64,000 bases of DNA from Ruminococcus sp. (GTDB taxonomy: Bacteria > Bacillota > Clostridia > Oscillospirales > Ruminococcaceae), in NCBI GenBank assembly GCA_017475555.1, contig JAFVFL010000019.1:124001-188000 (forward strand), given 5' to 3'. This document shows, in pieces, positions 24,666 to 31,809 of the stretch. Under the pieces are notes generated by a model. It made no database searches and was not told the DNA's origin. It saw only the letters and a program-made list of their open reading frames with translations. The position numbers and the translations under genes were made by a program. Positions within the stretch are counted from its first letter, which is position 1; every line of letters begins with the position of its first letter.

Positions 24666-26669
24666 ATGCATTGGGCAGAAAAGATCGCAGAGGAGCTTAT
24701 ACGCAGTAATCCGGATAAGGAGGAATATGTCTGTGCAGCGGGCATAAGTCCGTCCGGTTCAATACATATCGGCAATTTCAGGGATATCGCAACGTCCCTT
24801 TTTGTCGCACAGGCTATCCGCAAGGCTGGGAAGAAGTCCAAGCTCCTGTTCTCGTGGGACGAGTTCGACAGAATGAGAAAGGTGCCGGTGAACGTTGAGA
24901 AGATAACAGAGGGCTTCGATGTCAATATCGGCAGACCCTATGTTGACGTACCTAATCCGTTCGGGACTGAGGAGAAGAATTACGCTGAATACTTTGAAAA
25001 AGAGTTTGAGGCGGCAATGGACAGGTTCGGCATAAAGATGGAATACCGCCATCAGGCTGAGATGTACCGCAGCGGAAAGTACACTGAGCATATCCTCACA
25101 GCACTTGACAAGAGGGGAGAAATATTCGATATCCTCGACGGATTCCGTACTCAGGACGCTCAGGAGGGCGAGAGAGAGGCTTATTATCCTGTGTCGATAT
25201 ACTGCTCAGAGTGCGGCAGAGATACAACTAAGATAACAAAGTACAGCGATGATACACGCATTGCTGAATATGAGTGCAGGTGCGGTCATTGCGGCAGCTT
25301 TGATTTCAACAGTGAGACGAACTGCAAGCTTGCATGGAAGATAGACTGGCCTATGCGGTGGCTCTATGAGGGAGTTGACTTTGAGCCGGGCGGAAAGGAT
25401 CACGCTACTCCCAACGGCTCCTACGATACGGCAAGAGTCATTGCGGATAAGATATTCGGCATAAAGGCACCGATGTTCAAGGGCTATGAGTTCATAGGCA
25501 TAAGGGGTACGACCGGAAAGATGTCCGGCTCATCGGGTCTTAACCTGACCCCGGACGCACTTCTCAAGGTGTATCAGCCGGAGGTGCTGCTGTGGCTCTA
25601 TTCAAAGGTCGAGCCGAACAAGGCGTTCAATATCTGCTTTGATGACGGCATACTCAGACAGTACCACGAATTTGACAGACAGTATGAGCAGTACATAAAC
25701 GGCACAGCTGACGAGCATACAAGCTCAATAATCGAGTATTGCCTGCTTACTGACAGGAAGATACAGACTGTACCGATGAATCTTCTGGTTCAGCTCGGCT
25801 CTATCGTGGATTTCAACGTGCCTATGCTGGAGACTGTGTTTGAGAAGATAAATCAGCCGTACAAGCATGAGGAATTTGCCGAGAGACTGGAGCTTGCGAG
25901 AAACTGGCTGGAATACTGTGCTCCTGAGCAGGCGAACAAGCTTCTTCCGAACAGAAACTGGGAGGTATACGACTCACTTTCTGAGGACGGAAGAAAGATG
26001 ATAACCATTCTTCACGATTATCTCAGCAGCAGCGAGTATACCCTTGACGAGCTGAATACAGAGCTTTATGCGATACCGAAGAAGATATACGGCGAGGACG
26101 CTGAGAATTTGAAGGCATTGCAGGGAGAGTTCTTCAAGAGCGTTTATCAGCTGCTTCTGGGCAAGGAGAGAGGTCCGAGACTTTACCTGTTCCTCTATGC
26201 GATAAACAAGGAGAGCTATCTGAGGCTTCTTGACTTCTCCTATCCTAAGACTGAGGAGGAGACAGCTGTGCAGGATACTCAGCCGGAGACTGAGGAGGAG
26301 ACTGTTGTATACGGTGAGCCTGACCCTGTAGCACCGGTAAAGGACGAAATAGAGCTTGACGATTTCGGAAAGCTTGACCTGAGGGTGTGCAAGGTACTGA
26401 AGTGTACGGAGATACGCAAGTCGCACAACTGCTACAAGCTGACCCTGTTCGACGGTCTGAAGGAGCGTGTTATCGTTTCGAGCATCAAGCATTACTACAA
26501 GCCGGAGGAGCTTATAGGCAGAAAGATAATCGTTATCGTTAATCTCAAGCCTGTCCGCATAACCGGTGTGACGAGTGAGGGAATGCTGCTTGCGGCGTCC
26601 AACAATGCCTGCGGCTGCAAGGTGATATTTGTGGACGATTCTATCCCTGAGGGTACGGCACTTTCGTAA
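24666..26669 (+). CDS. lysS: Class I lysyl-tRNA synthetase fused to a C-terminal Trbp/EMAP-II tRNA-binding domain
   Basis: 667 residues. A class I Rossmann core with HIGN (34-37) and KMSGSSG (285-291), and a zinc-ribbon segment CSECGR...CRCGHCG (about 180-217), identify archaeal-type LysRS-I. The helical anticodon-binding part runs to about 530. After an acidic linker rich in Glu/Thr/Pro (about 535-560), residues 563-667 form an OB-fold of the Trbp111/MetRS-C type (DFGKLDLRVCKVLKCTEIRK, VVSSIKHYY-like and GVTSEGMLLAASN segments). The enzyme charges tRNA-Lys; the OB-fold should raise tRNA affinity. LysRS-I is a minority form in bacteria, and this fusion makes the protein about 100 residues longer than usual. 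Confidence 0.9.
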   Translation: MHWAEKIAEELIRSNPDKEEYVCAAGISPSGSIHIGNFRDIATSLFVAQAIRKAGKKSKLLFSWDEFDRMRKVPVNVEKITEGFDVNIGRPYVDVPNPFGTEEKNYAEYFEKEFEAAMDRFGIKMEYRHQAEMYRSGKYTEHILTALDKRGEIFDILDGFRTQDAQEGEREAYYPVSIYCSECGRDTTKITKYSDDTRIAEYECRCGHCGSFDFNSETNCKLAWKIDWPMRWLYEGVDFEPGGKDHATPNGSYDTARVIADKIFGIKAPMFKGYEFIGIRGTTGKMSGSSGLNLTPDALLKVYQPEVLLWLYSKVEPNKAFNICFDDGILRQYHEFDRQYEQYINGTADEHTSSIIEYCLLTDRKIQTVPMNLLVQLGSIVDFNVPMLETVFEKINQPYKHEEFAERLELARNWLEYCAPEQANKLLPNRNWEVYDSLSEDGRKMITILHDYLSSSEYTLDELNTELYAIPKKIYGEDAENLKALQGEFFKSVYQLLLGKERGPRLYLFLYAINKESYLRLLDFSYPKTEEETAVQDTQPETEEETVVYGEPDPVAPVKDEIELDDFGKLDLRVCKVLKCTEIRKSHNCYKLTLFDGLKERVIVSSIKHYYKPEELIGRKIIVIVNLKPVRITGVTSEGMLLAASNNACGCKVIFVDDSIPEGTALS

Positions 26670-26686
26670 AGCAGAATAAGATAATT

Positions 26687-26716
26687 GCTGAGGGCTTCGG
26701 CTCTCAGCATTTTTTT
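26687..26716 (+). terminator. Rho-independent terminator of lysS
   Basis: GCTGAGGG-CTTCGG-CTCTCAGC followed by a T-run at 26710-26716. Confidence 0.92.
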
Positions 26717-26748
26717 GTCACCATTGTCACCGAAATTCAAGAAAATGG

Positions 26749-26777
26749 TTGACAACAGAGGGCGGGTGTGGTATAAT
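26749..26777 (+). promoter_or_regulatory. Promoter of bioY
   Basis: TTGACA (26749-26754), 17-nt spacer, TATAAT (26772-26777). No obvious BirA dyad overlaps it. Confidence 0.88.
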
Positions 26778-26799
26778 ATGAAAAAAAGGAGGAATAATT

Positions 26800-27381
26800 A
26801 TGGATTCTGTTATCGAAAAAACTAAAAGAGGAAGAAGCTTCACCACGAAGGAGCTTGTGCTGACGGCGATGATGACTGTGCTTATCGCAGTCTGCTCGTG
26901 GATACAGATACCGGGTACAGTGCCGTTTACTCTGCAAACCTTTGCCGTGTTCATGACCATAGGTCTTATCGGCGGCAGGAACGGGCTTTTCTCGGTGCTT
27001 GTGTACATACTTCTCGGTGCGGTCGGAGTGCCGGTTTTCGGCGGATTTACCGGCGGTCTTGGGATACTCCTCGGCTATACCGGAGGATATATCGTAGGAT
27101 TTGTTTTTATTGCACTTATCTGCTGGGCGGCTGAAAGGATACAAGTAAAGAATAAAATAGCCGCTCTTTCCGTCAGGACAGCTGCAATGATCGTGGGACT
27201 TGCTGTGTGCTATGCCTTTGGAACATTCTGGTTCATGCACGTCAGCAGCAGCAATGACTCGCCGATAACCTTTGGTGCTGCACTTAAATTATGCGTTATC
27301 CCGTTCGTTCTGATAGACCTGATCAAAATGGCTGCGGCAATAATACTGACCGACAGGATAAAGAAATATGCAAGGCTTTGA
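26800..27381 (+). CDS. bioY: Biotin transporter substrate-binding subunit BioY
   Basis: 193 residues with about six membrane helices. The family motif region VPFTLQTFAVFMTIGLIGGRNG (given here in part, near 42-60) and the glycine-rich GGFTGGLGILLGYTGGYIVG block (about 88-107) are clear. BioY is the S component of ECF biotin importers and can work with a shared EcfA/A'/T module, not present in the window. AAAGGAGG precedes the ATG. The last 14 nt overlap the DUF1284 gene. The host probably needs external biotin. Confidence 0.92.
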   Translation: MDSVIEKTKRGRSFTTKELVLTAMMTVLIAVCSWIQIPGTVPFTLQTFAVFMTIGLIGGRNGLFSVLVYILLGAVGVPVFGGFTGGLGILLGYTGGYIVGFVFIALICWAAERIQVKNKIAALSVRTAAMIVGLAVCYAFGTFWFMHVSSSNDSPITFGAALKLCVIPFVLIDLIKMAAAIILTDRIKKYARL

Positions 27382-27742
27382 GCTGCGTCCGCACCATATC
27401 CTGTGTATCGGCTTTTTCAGGGGAATGGGCTACAGTCCGGAGTTTACGGCGAATATGGAGCGGATAACAGAGATGCTGAGAAGCGGTGAGACGCAGATAC
27501 GCCTTACGCTTTCAGGGGACGTGCTGTGCGGCAGCTGCCCTCATAGCTCCGGGAACAGCTGCGGCACAAAAGCCGGGCGGTATGACAGAACGGTGCTCAG
27601 CCTTTGCGGACTTGATGAGGGGGATATCCTACAGTGGCGGCAGCTCCGGGAAATAGCTGAGAGAAACATAATCGGCTGCGGCAGGCTCAGTGAGGTATGC
27701 GGAGATTGTCAGTGGTTCGGGATATGCGGGAGCAGCCAATGA
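27368..27742 (+). CDS. DUF1284 cysteine-rich protein
   Basis: 124 residues. It starts with LRPHHILCIGFFRGMGYSPEF and carries two cysteine groups, CGSCPHSSGNSCG (about 56-68) and CGRLSEVCGDCQWFGICG (about 104-121), as in the DUF1284 family (PF06935). The many cysteines suggest metal or iron-sulfur binding, but the family has no assigned function. It overlaps bioY by 14 nt, so it is translated from the same mRNA. A terminator follows. Confidence 0.83.
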   Translation: MQGFELRPHHILCIGFFRGMGYSPEFTANMERITEMLRSGETQIRLTLSGDVLCGSCPHSSGNSCGTKAGRYDRTVLSLCGLDEGDILQWRQLREIAERNIIGCGRLSEVCGDCQWFGICGSSQ

Positions 27743-27755
27743 TAATATTGCTTCA

Positions 27756-27782
27756 GGGGGAAATGAAAAATTTCCCCTTTTT
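27756..27782 (+). terminator. Rho-independent terminator of the bioY operon
   Basis: GGGGAAAT-GAAAA-ATTTCCCC followed by TTTTTG. Confidence 0.9.
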
Positions 27783-27784
27783 GC

Positions 27785-27813
27785 TTGACCTTTGTGGGAA
27801 AATAGTGTAAAAT
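27785..27813 (+). promoter_or_regulatory. Promoter of the lipoprotein-pncB operon
   Basis: TTGACC (27785-27790), 17-nt spacer, TAAAAT (27808-27813). Confidence 0.75.
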
Positions 27814-27846
27814 GATAGGTGAATAGCTCCGTAAGGGAGGGATGAT

Positions 27847-28794
27847 ATGAGGTCTTGCAAATGGGCAGCTGTGCTGGTCTCTTTGATAATGGTCGTGTCT
27901 GCGGCTGGCTGTGAGGATAAAAATGAAGCCACCGGACAGCAGATACGTGACTATCTTGAGGAGCTTTACGGCAGGGAATTTACCCAGGTCAAAAAAATCA
28001 CTGTCAGCTACGACAATACCGGTGCAGACGAGCTGTGCTATGTCTTTGCGGATAACGACGGGACTGAGTGCCATGTGTATTATTCGGTCGAGCGGGGAAG
28101 CTATGGCTGGCATTACAATATTTCCGAGGACTATCAGGCTGCATACATCACCGATCATCAGGAGATTCTGAGCGGTATAGCAGGTCTTGGGTCTGAATAC
28201 TCCGTCAGTGCGACCGAAAATGATCTTGACCTTAACAGCTTTGTGCTGGATATTTATTTCGAGGGCTATGATAATATTGAGGAAATAGTCCGGGAAGCAG
28301 TTTCTGCGGCTGCGGGGATACCGCAGATAAACCCGAATGAGACGTTTTCCCTCAGCGGAATGCCCTCTGTCAGCAGAAGGCGTGCTGAGGTGGGATTTAT
28401 TCAGTCAGGTACAGGTGCGGCGGAGAGTACAGTCCGGTTTGAGATATATCTTGACAGGAGCGAGGGAGTATCCTTGGGGAAGCAGGACGAGATGATCGCT
28501 TCACTACAGTCCTCCTACAGCCACGGCATTGCCTATGAGAGTGAAGTGCAGCCGGAGACAGTGCAGGATACCCCGGAGGAGAATGCTGCGGAGAATGTGC
28601 CTGAGCAGGAACAAGCCGCAGAGGAGTATCAGGAGTATGAGCCGGAGTATCCGGAGTCAGACGACAGCTGCTATGAGCCTGATTACCCGGATGATAGCTG
28701 GTATGAGGACTATAACGAGCCATACTACGAGGAATATTATGATGAATATTATGAGCCGGAATACGGCTGGAACAACTACCAATGGGAGGAATGA
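27847..28794 (+). CDS. Lipoprotein with acidic, tyrosine-rich tail
   Basis: 315 residues. Signal peptide with lipobox SAAGC (Cys22). The middle (about 30-220) shows two similar alpha/beta stretches without a recognised family. From about 225 the chain becomes Glu/Pro/Gln-rich and the last 50 residues are almost only Tyr, Glu, Asp and Pro (for example YEDYNEPYYEEYYDEYYEPE). Such a tail is unlikely to fold and could bind metal or cell-wall polymer; this is inference. It precedes pncB by 2 nt. Function unknown. Confidence 0.75.
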   Translation: MRSCKWAAVLVSLIMVVSAAGCEDKNEATGQQIRDYLEELYGREFTQVKKITVSYDNTGADELCYVFADNDGTECHVYYSVERGSYGWHYNISEDYQAAYITDHQEILSGIAGLGSEYSVSATENDLDLNSFVLDIYFEGYDNIEEIVREAVSAAAGIPQINPNETFSLSGMPSVSRRRAEVGFIQSGTGAAESTVRFEIYLDRSEGVSLGKQDEMIASLQSSYSHGIAYESEVQPETVQDTPEENAAENVPEQEQAAEEYQEYEPEYPESDDSCYEPDYPDDSWYEDYNEPYYEEYYDEYYEPEYGWNNYQWEE

Positions 28795-28796
28795 AC

Positions 28797-30236
28797 ATGA
28801 ATGACAGGAACCTTACCATGCTCGTTGATTTTTACGAGCTGACAATGGCGAACGGCTTCTTTGAGAACGGCAGAGGGAACGAGATCGCATATTTTGATAT
28901 GTTTTTCCGGAAGGTACCGGACAGTGCGGGATTTGCTGTCATGGCAGGCGTTCAGCAGGTCATAGAGTACCTTGAGGCACTCAGCTTTTCTGAGAAGGAT
29001 ATAGAGTATCTCAGAGGAAAGGGGATATTCAGCGAGAAATTCCTTGATTATCTCCGCAGCTTCAGGTTCGAGTGTGACGTATGGGCTGTACCGGAGGGCA
29101 CTCCCATATTCCCGAACGAACCACTCATAACTGTCAGAGGCCCGGCGATACAGGCACAGTTCGTTGAGACTATGATACTTCTGACTATCAATCATCAGTC
29201 CCTTATCGCAACAAAGGCGAATCGTATCGTTGAAGCTGCTCAGGGCAGACCGGTAATGGAGTTCGGTTCACGCCGTGCTCAGGGCTACGACGGGGCTGTA
29301 TATGGTGCAAGAGCAGCGTATATCGGGGGCTGCGTGGGCACTGCCTGCACTATCTCAGACCGGGATTTCGGCGTTGCGGCACTTGGTACTATGGCTCACA
29401 GCTGGGTACAGCTTTTCCCGACCGAGCTTGACGCATTCCGTGCCTACGCAAAGGTATATCCCGACAGCTGCACGCTGCTTATCGACACCTACAGCGTTCT
29501 GCGTTCAGGCATACCGAATGCGATAACTGTGTTCAAGGAGCTTGAGGCACAGGGTCACAGGGGTGCGGGAGTACGTATAGACAGCGGAGATATCGCATAT
29601 TTATCGAAAAAGGCAAGGAAGATGCTCGATGAGGCCGGGCTTGACTATATAAAGATAGTCGCTTCAAATTCCCTGGACGAATTCATCATACGTGACCTTA
29701 TCATGCAGGGGGCTAAGATAGACAGCTTCGGTGTCGGAGAAAGGCTCGTTACATCTAAATCTGAGCCGGTATTCGGCGGAGTTTACAAGCTCGTTGCAGT
29801 TGAGGAGAACGGGGAGCTGATACCTAAGATAAAGATATCCGAGAATATCATAAAGATCACAAATCCCTCATACAAGGAGCTGTGGAGGCTCTATGACAAC
29901 GAATCCGGAAAGGCTGTTGCAGATGTGATAACTCTGCATGACGAGGTGATCGACGATACAAAGCCATACACGATCTTTGATCCTGAGCAGACCTACAAAA
30001 AGACCACGCTCACCGATTTCACAGCAAAGCGGCTCAGAGTGCAGATATTCGACAAGGGAAGGTGCGTTTACAGCTCGCCTGACATTGACAGCATAAAGGC
30101 TTACTGCCGTGAGCAGCTGGAGACTATCTGGGAGGAGGTCAAGCGTTTTGAGAATCCGCATAACTATTACGTTGACCTTTCGCAGAATCTGTGGGAGCTT
30201 AAAAACCGGCTTCTTTCGGAGCAGTTCAACAAATAA
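28797..30236 (+). CDS. pncB: Nicotinate phosphoribosyltransferase
   Basis: 479 residues from the ATG at 28797, 7 nt after GGAGG; ATGs at 28782 and 28791 are worse placed. The opening LTMLVDFYELTMANGFF, the central MEFGSRRAQG and the ribose-phosphate region DSGDIAYLSKKAR are typical of the NAPRTase family. It makes nicotinate mononucleotide from nicotinate and PRPP in the NAD salvage pathway in the cytosol. Length matches the Firmicute long form. Confidence 0.94.
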   Translation: MNDRNLTMLVDFYELTMANGFFENGRGNEIAYFDMFFRKVPDSAGFAVMAGVQQVIEYLEALSFSEKDIEYLRGKGIFSEKFLDYLRSFRFECDVWAVPEGTPIFPNEPLITVRGPAIQAQFVETMILLTINHQSLIATKANRIVEAAQGRPVMEFGSRRAQGYDGAVYGARAAYIGGCVGTACTISDRDFGVAALGTMAHSWVQLFPTELDAFRAYAKVYPDSCTLLIDTYSVLRSGIPNAITVFKELEAQGHRGAGVRIDSGDIAYLSKKARKMLDEAGLDYIKIVASNSLDEFIIRDLIMQGAKIDSFGVGERLVTSKSEPVFGGVYKLVAVEENGELIPKIKISENIIKITNPSYKELWRLYDNESGKAVADVITLHDEVIDDTKPYTIFDPEQTYKKTTLTDFTAKRLRVQIFDKGRCVYSSPDIDSIKAYCREQLETIWEEVKRFENPHNYYVDLSQNLWELKNRLLSEQFNK

Positions 30237-30263
30237 ATAAAAAATAAAAATAAATATCAGCAC

Positions 30264-30292
30264 TTGACATTGATTTCCGGACGTGCTATAAT
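30264..30292 (+). promoter_or_regulatory. Promoter of rpsF-ssb-rpsR
   Basis: TTGACA (30264-30269), 17-nt spacer, TATAAT (30287-30292). Confidence 0.9.
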
Positions 30293-30298
30293 AGTAAA

Positions 30299-30395
30299 GT
30301 ATCGTGTCGGGATAAAACCGCATGATCGTTATTTCCTTGCCTGTGTAACGCATGAGCTTTTCTGCAAGATACAGGCTTAAAATCCAGAAGGAGGT
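30299..30395 (+). promoter_or_regulatory. Candidate S6:S18 autoregulatory leader
   Basis: The leader forms CATG (30321-30324) with CATG (30351-30354) stacked on CGTTAT (30327-30332) with GTAACG (30345-30350). CCG (30318-30320) sits right at the helix end. The loop CTTGC (30336-30340) can pair with GCAAG (30364-30368) as a pseudoknot; GCCTGT/ACAGGC is an alternative. A CCG next to a helix ahead of rpsF is the known target of the S6:S18 complex in many bacteria. Confidence 0.55.
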
Positions 30396-30403
30396 GTACA
30401 GAA

Positions 30404-30700
30404 ATGGCAAAGATCAACGCTAAGTACGAGGCAATGGTTGTCTTCAGTCTCAAGAACGGCGAGGAGCCGATGAAGGCTCTTATCCAGAAGTTCAAGGAGA
30501 GGATCGAGCGTCATGCCGAGGCTGTTGAGGTCAATGAGGATTGGGGTAAGCGTAAGCTTGCATATCCTATTGAGGACGAGACAGAGGGCTATTATGTGAT
30601 CTATACGTTCACATCGACTCCCGATTACCCGGCTGAGCTTTCGAGAAGGCTCAATATTACTGACGGAATACTCCGCTCACTCATTACCGTGACCGACTAA
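30404..30700 (+). CDS. rpsF: 30S ribosomal protein S6
   Basis: 98 residues, usual for S6, with the ferredoxin-like pattern KYEAMVVFSL ... WGKRKLAYPI ... GYYVIYTF ... LNITDGILRSLI. AAGGAGG at 30388-30394 precedes the ATG. S6 binds S18 on the small-subunit platform. First gene of the conserved rpsF-ssb-rpsR operon. Confidence 0.97.
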   Translation: MAKINAKYEAMVVFSLKNGEEPMKALIQKFKERIERHAEAVEVNEDWGKRKLAYPIEDETEGYYVIYTFTSTPDYPAELSRRLNITDGILRSLITVTD

Positions 30701-30724
30701 TACTGTAAAAATGGAGGAAGTCAG

Positions 30725-31282
30725 ATGAACAATGTTATACTAATGGGAAGACTCACAAAGGACCCGGAGCTGAGGCAGACCCCTAACGGTGTCGCAAACT
30801 GCCGTTTCACTGTTGCAGTGAACCGCAGATTCAAGAATCAGCAGACCGGTGAGTACGAGGCTGATTTTATCACCTGTACAGCATGGAGACAGACCGCTGA
30901 GTTCATAACACGCTACTTCAAGAAGGGCAGCATGATATGCGTTCAGGGCTCTATCAGGACAGGCAGCTATCAGGACAAGAACCATTCCGATGTTACCCAC
31001 TATACGACTGAGGTAATGGTCGATAATGCAGAGTTTACCGGCTCTAAGTCAGATAGCGGTACGTCCGGCGGAGGCTCAGGTTATAATAATTATAACAATA
31101 ACAACGGCTATAACAATAATACATTCCAGACTCCTCCCCAGTACGCCGGGGCAGATCCCGGTGCCGGTGCAGCACCCTATTCCGGTGCTCCCGGAGCACC
31201 TGCGGATAATGGTGCAGGTGCTTCATACGGCAGCACAAGTGAGTATGAGGAGATACTCAGCGACGGCGACGTTCCGTTCTGA
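30725..31282 (+). CDS. ssb: Single-stranded DNA-binding protein
   Basis: 185 residues. The OB-fold (1-108) begins MNNVILMGRLTKDPELRQTP with FITCTAWRQTAEFITRYFKKG. A Gly/Asn/Pro-rich flexible linker follows, and the acidic tip LSDGDVPF recruits partner proteins as in other SSBs. It coats single-stranded DNA during replication and repair. It lies between the S6 and S18 genes as in most Firmicutes. Confidence 0.96.
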   Translation: MNNVILMGRLTKDPELRQTPNGVANCRFTVAVNRRFKNQQTGEYEADFITCTAWRQTAEFITRYFKKGSMICVQGSIRTGSYQDKNHSDVTHYTTEVMVDNAEFTGSKSDSGTSGGGSGYNNYNNNNGYNNNTFQTPPQYAGADPGAGAAPYSGAPGAPADNGAGASYGSTSEYEEILSDGDVPF

Positions 31283-31381
31283 GCTGCGGGTATCATTCAG
31301 GATACCGCTGCGGCATGCGTCATAAGCGGAAACGGACAGCCTGAGACAACTATTACTACGAAAGGAGCGTATCACATACCT

Positions 31382-31397
31382 CCGGCTGGTCAGCCGG
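31382..31397 (+). promoter_or_regulatory. Intercistronic hairpin between ssb and rpsR
   Basis: CCGGCT-GGTC-AGCCGG in the 140-nt gap before rpsR. The gap also holds AAAGGAG at about 31362 without a following start codon. The rpsR start itself has only a weak Shine-Dalgarno, so the stem may shape initiation. Confidence 0.45.
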
Positions 31398-31422
31398 GCA
31401 GGGTAGTGGGCATAAGATAATC

Positions 31423-31665
31423 ATGGAAAAGGAAAGATCATCACGTCCCTCAAAGAAGCCTCGCAAGAAGGTTTGTATGTTCTGTGTGGACAGGATAGAG
31501 CGTATTGACTACAAGGATATCGCAAAGCTCAGGAAGTGCATGACTGAGAGAGCAAAGATACTTCCGAGACGTGTTACCGGAACCTGTGCTTTTCATCAGC
31601 GTGAGCTGACAAGTGCGATCAAGAAGGCAAGACAGGTAGCACTTCTTCCTTACATCAGCGACTGA
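31423..31665 (+). CDS. rpsR: 30S ribosomal protein S18
   Basis: 80 residues: a basic N-terminus, then [19 protein letters not shown], a further Cys in RKCMTE and [20 protein letters not shown]. The C-x2-C and later Cys/His mark the zinc-binding form of S18. It pairs with S6. No good Shine-Dalgarno is visible before the ATG at 31423 and no better in-frame start exists upstream. Confidence 0.95.
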   Translation: MEKERSSRPSKKPRKKVCMFCVDRIERIDYKDIAKLRKCMTERAKILPRRVTGTCAFHQRELTSAIKKARQVALLPYISD

Positions 31666-31673
31666 TAATACAG

Positions 31674-31702
31674 GAGAGCCGTTCAGACGGCTCTCTTTTT
31701 TT
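31674..31702 (+). terminator. Rho-independent terminator of rpsF-ssb-rpsR
   Basis: GAGAGCCGT-TCAG-ACGGCTCTC followed by a T-run at 31695-31702. Confidence 0.92.
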
Positions 31703-31771
31703 GACAGTAAGGACGTATCAAGGCAAAAACAGTCTGACCGAGGGTAAGGCTGTGATTTCCGGGATAATCAC

Positions 31772-31802
31772 AAAAACGGCTCTGAGACCGCTCAGAGCCG
31801 TT
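31772..31802 (-). terminator. Terminator of the glycerate kinase-LRR operon
   Basis: Minus strand AACGGCTCTGAG-CGGT-CTCAGAGCCGTT followed by a U-run (top A-run 31772-31776). It lies 8 bp past the LRR gene stop. Confidence 0.92.
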
Positions 31803-31809
31803 ATTTTTA

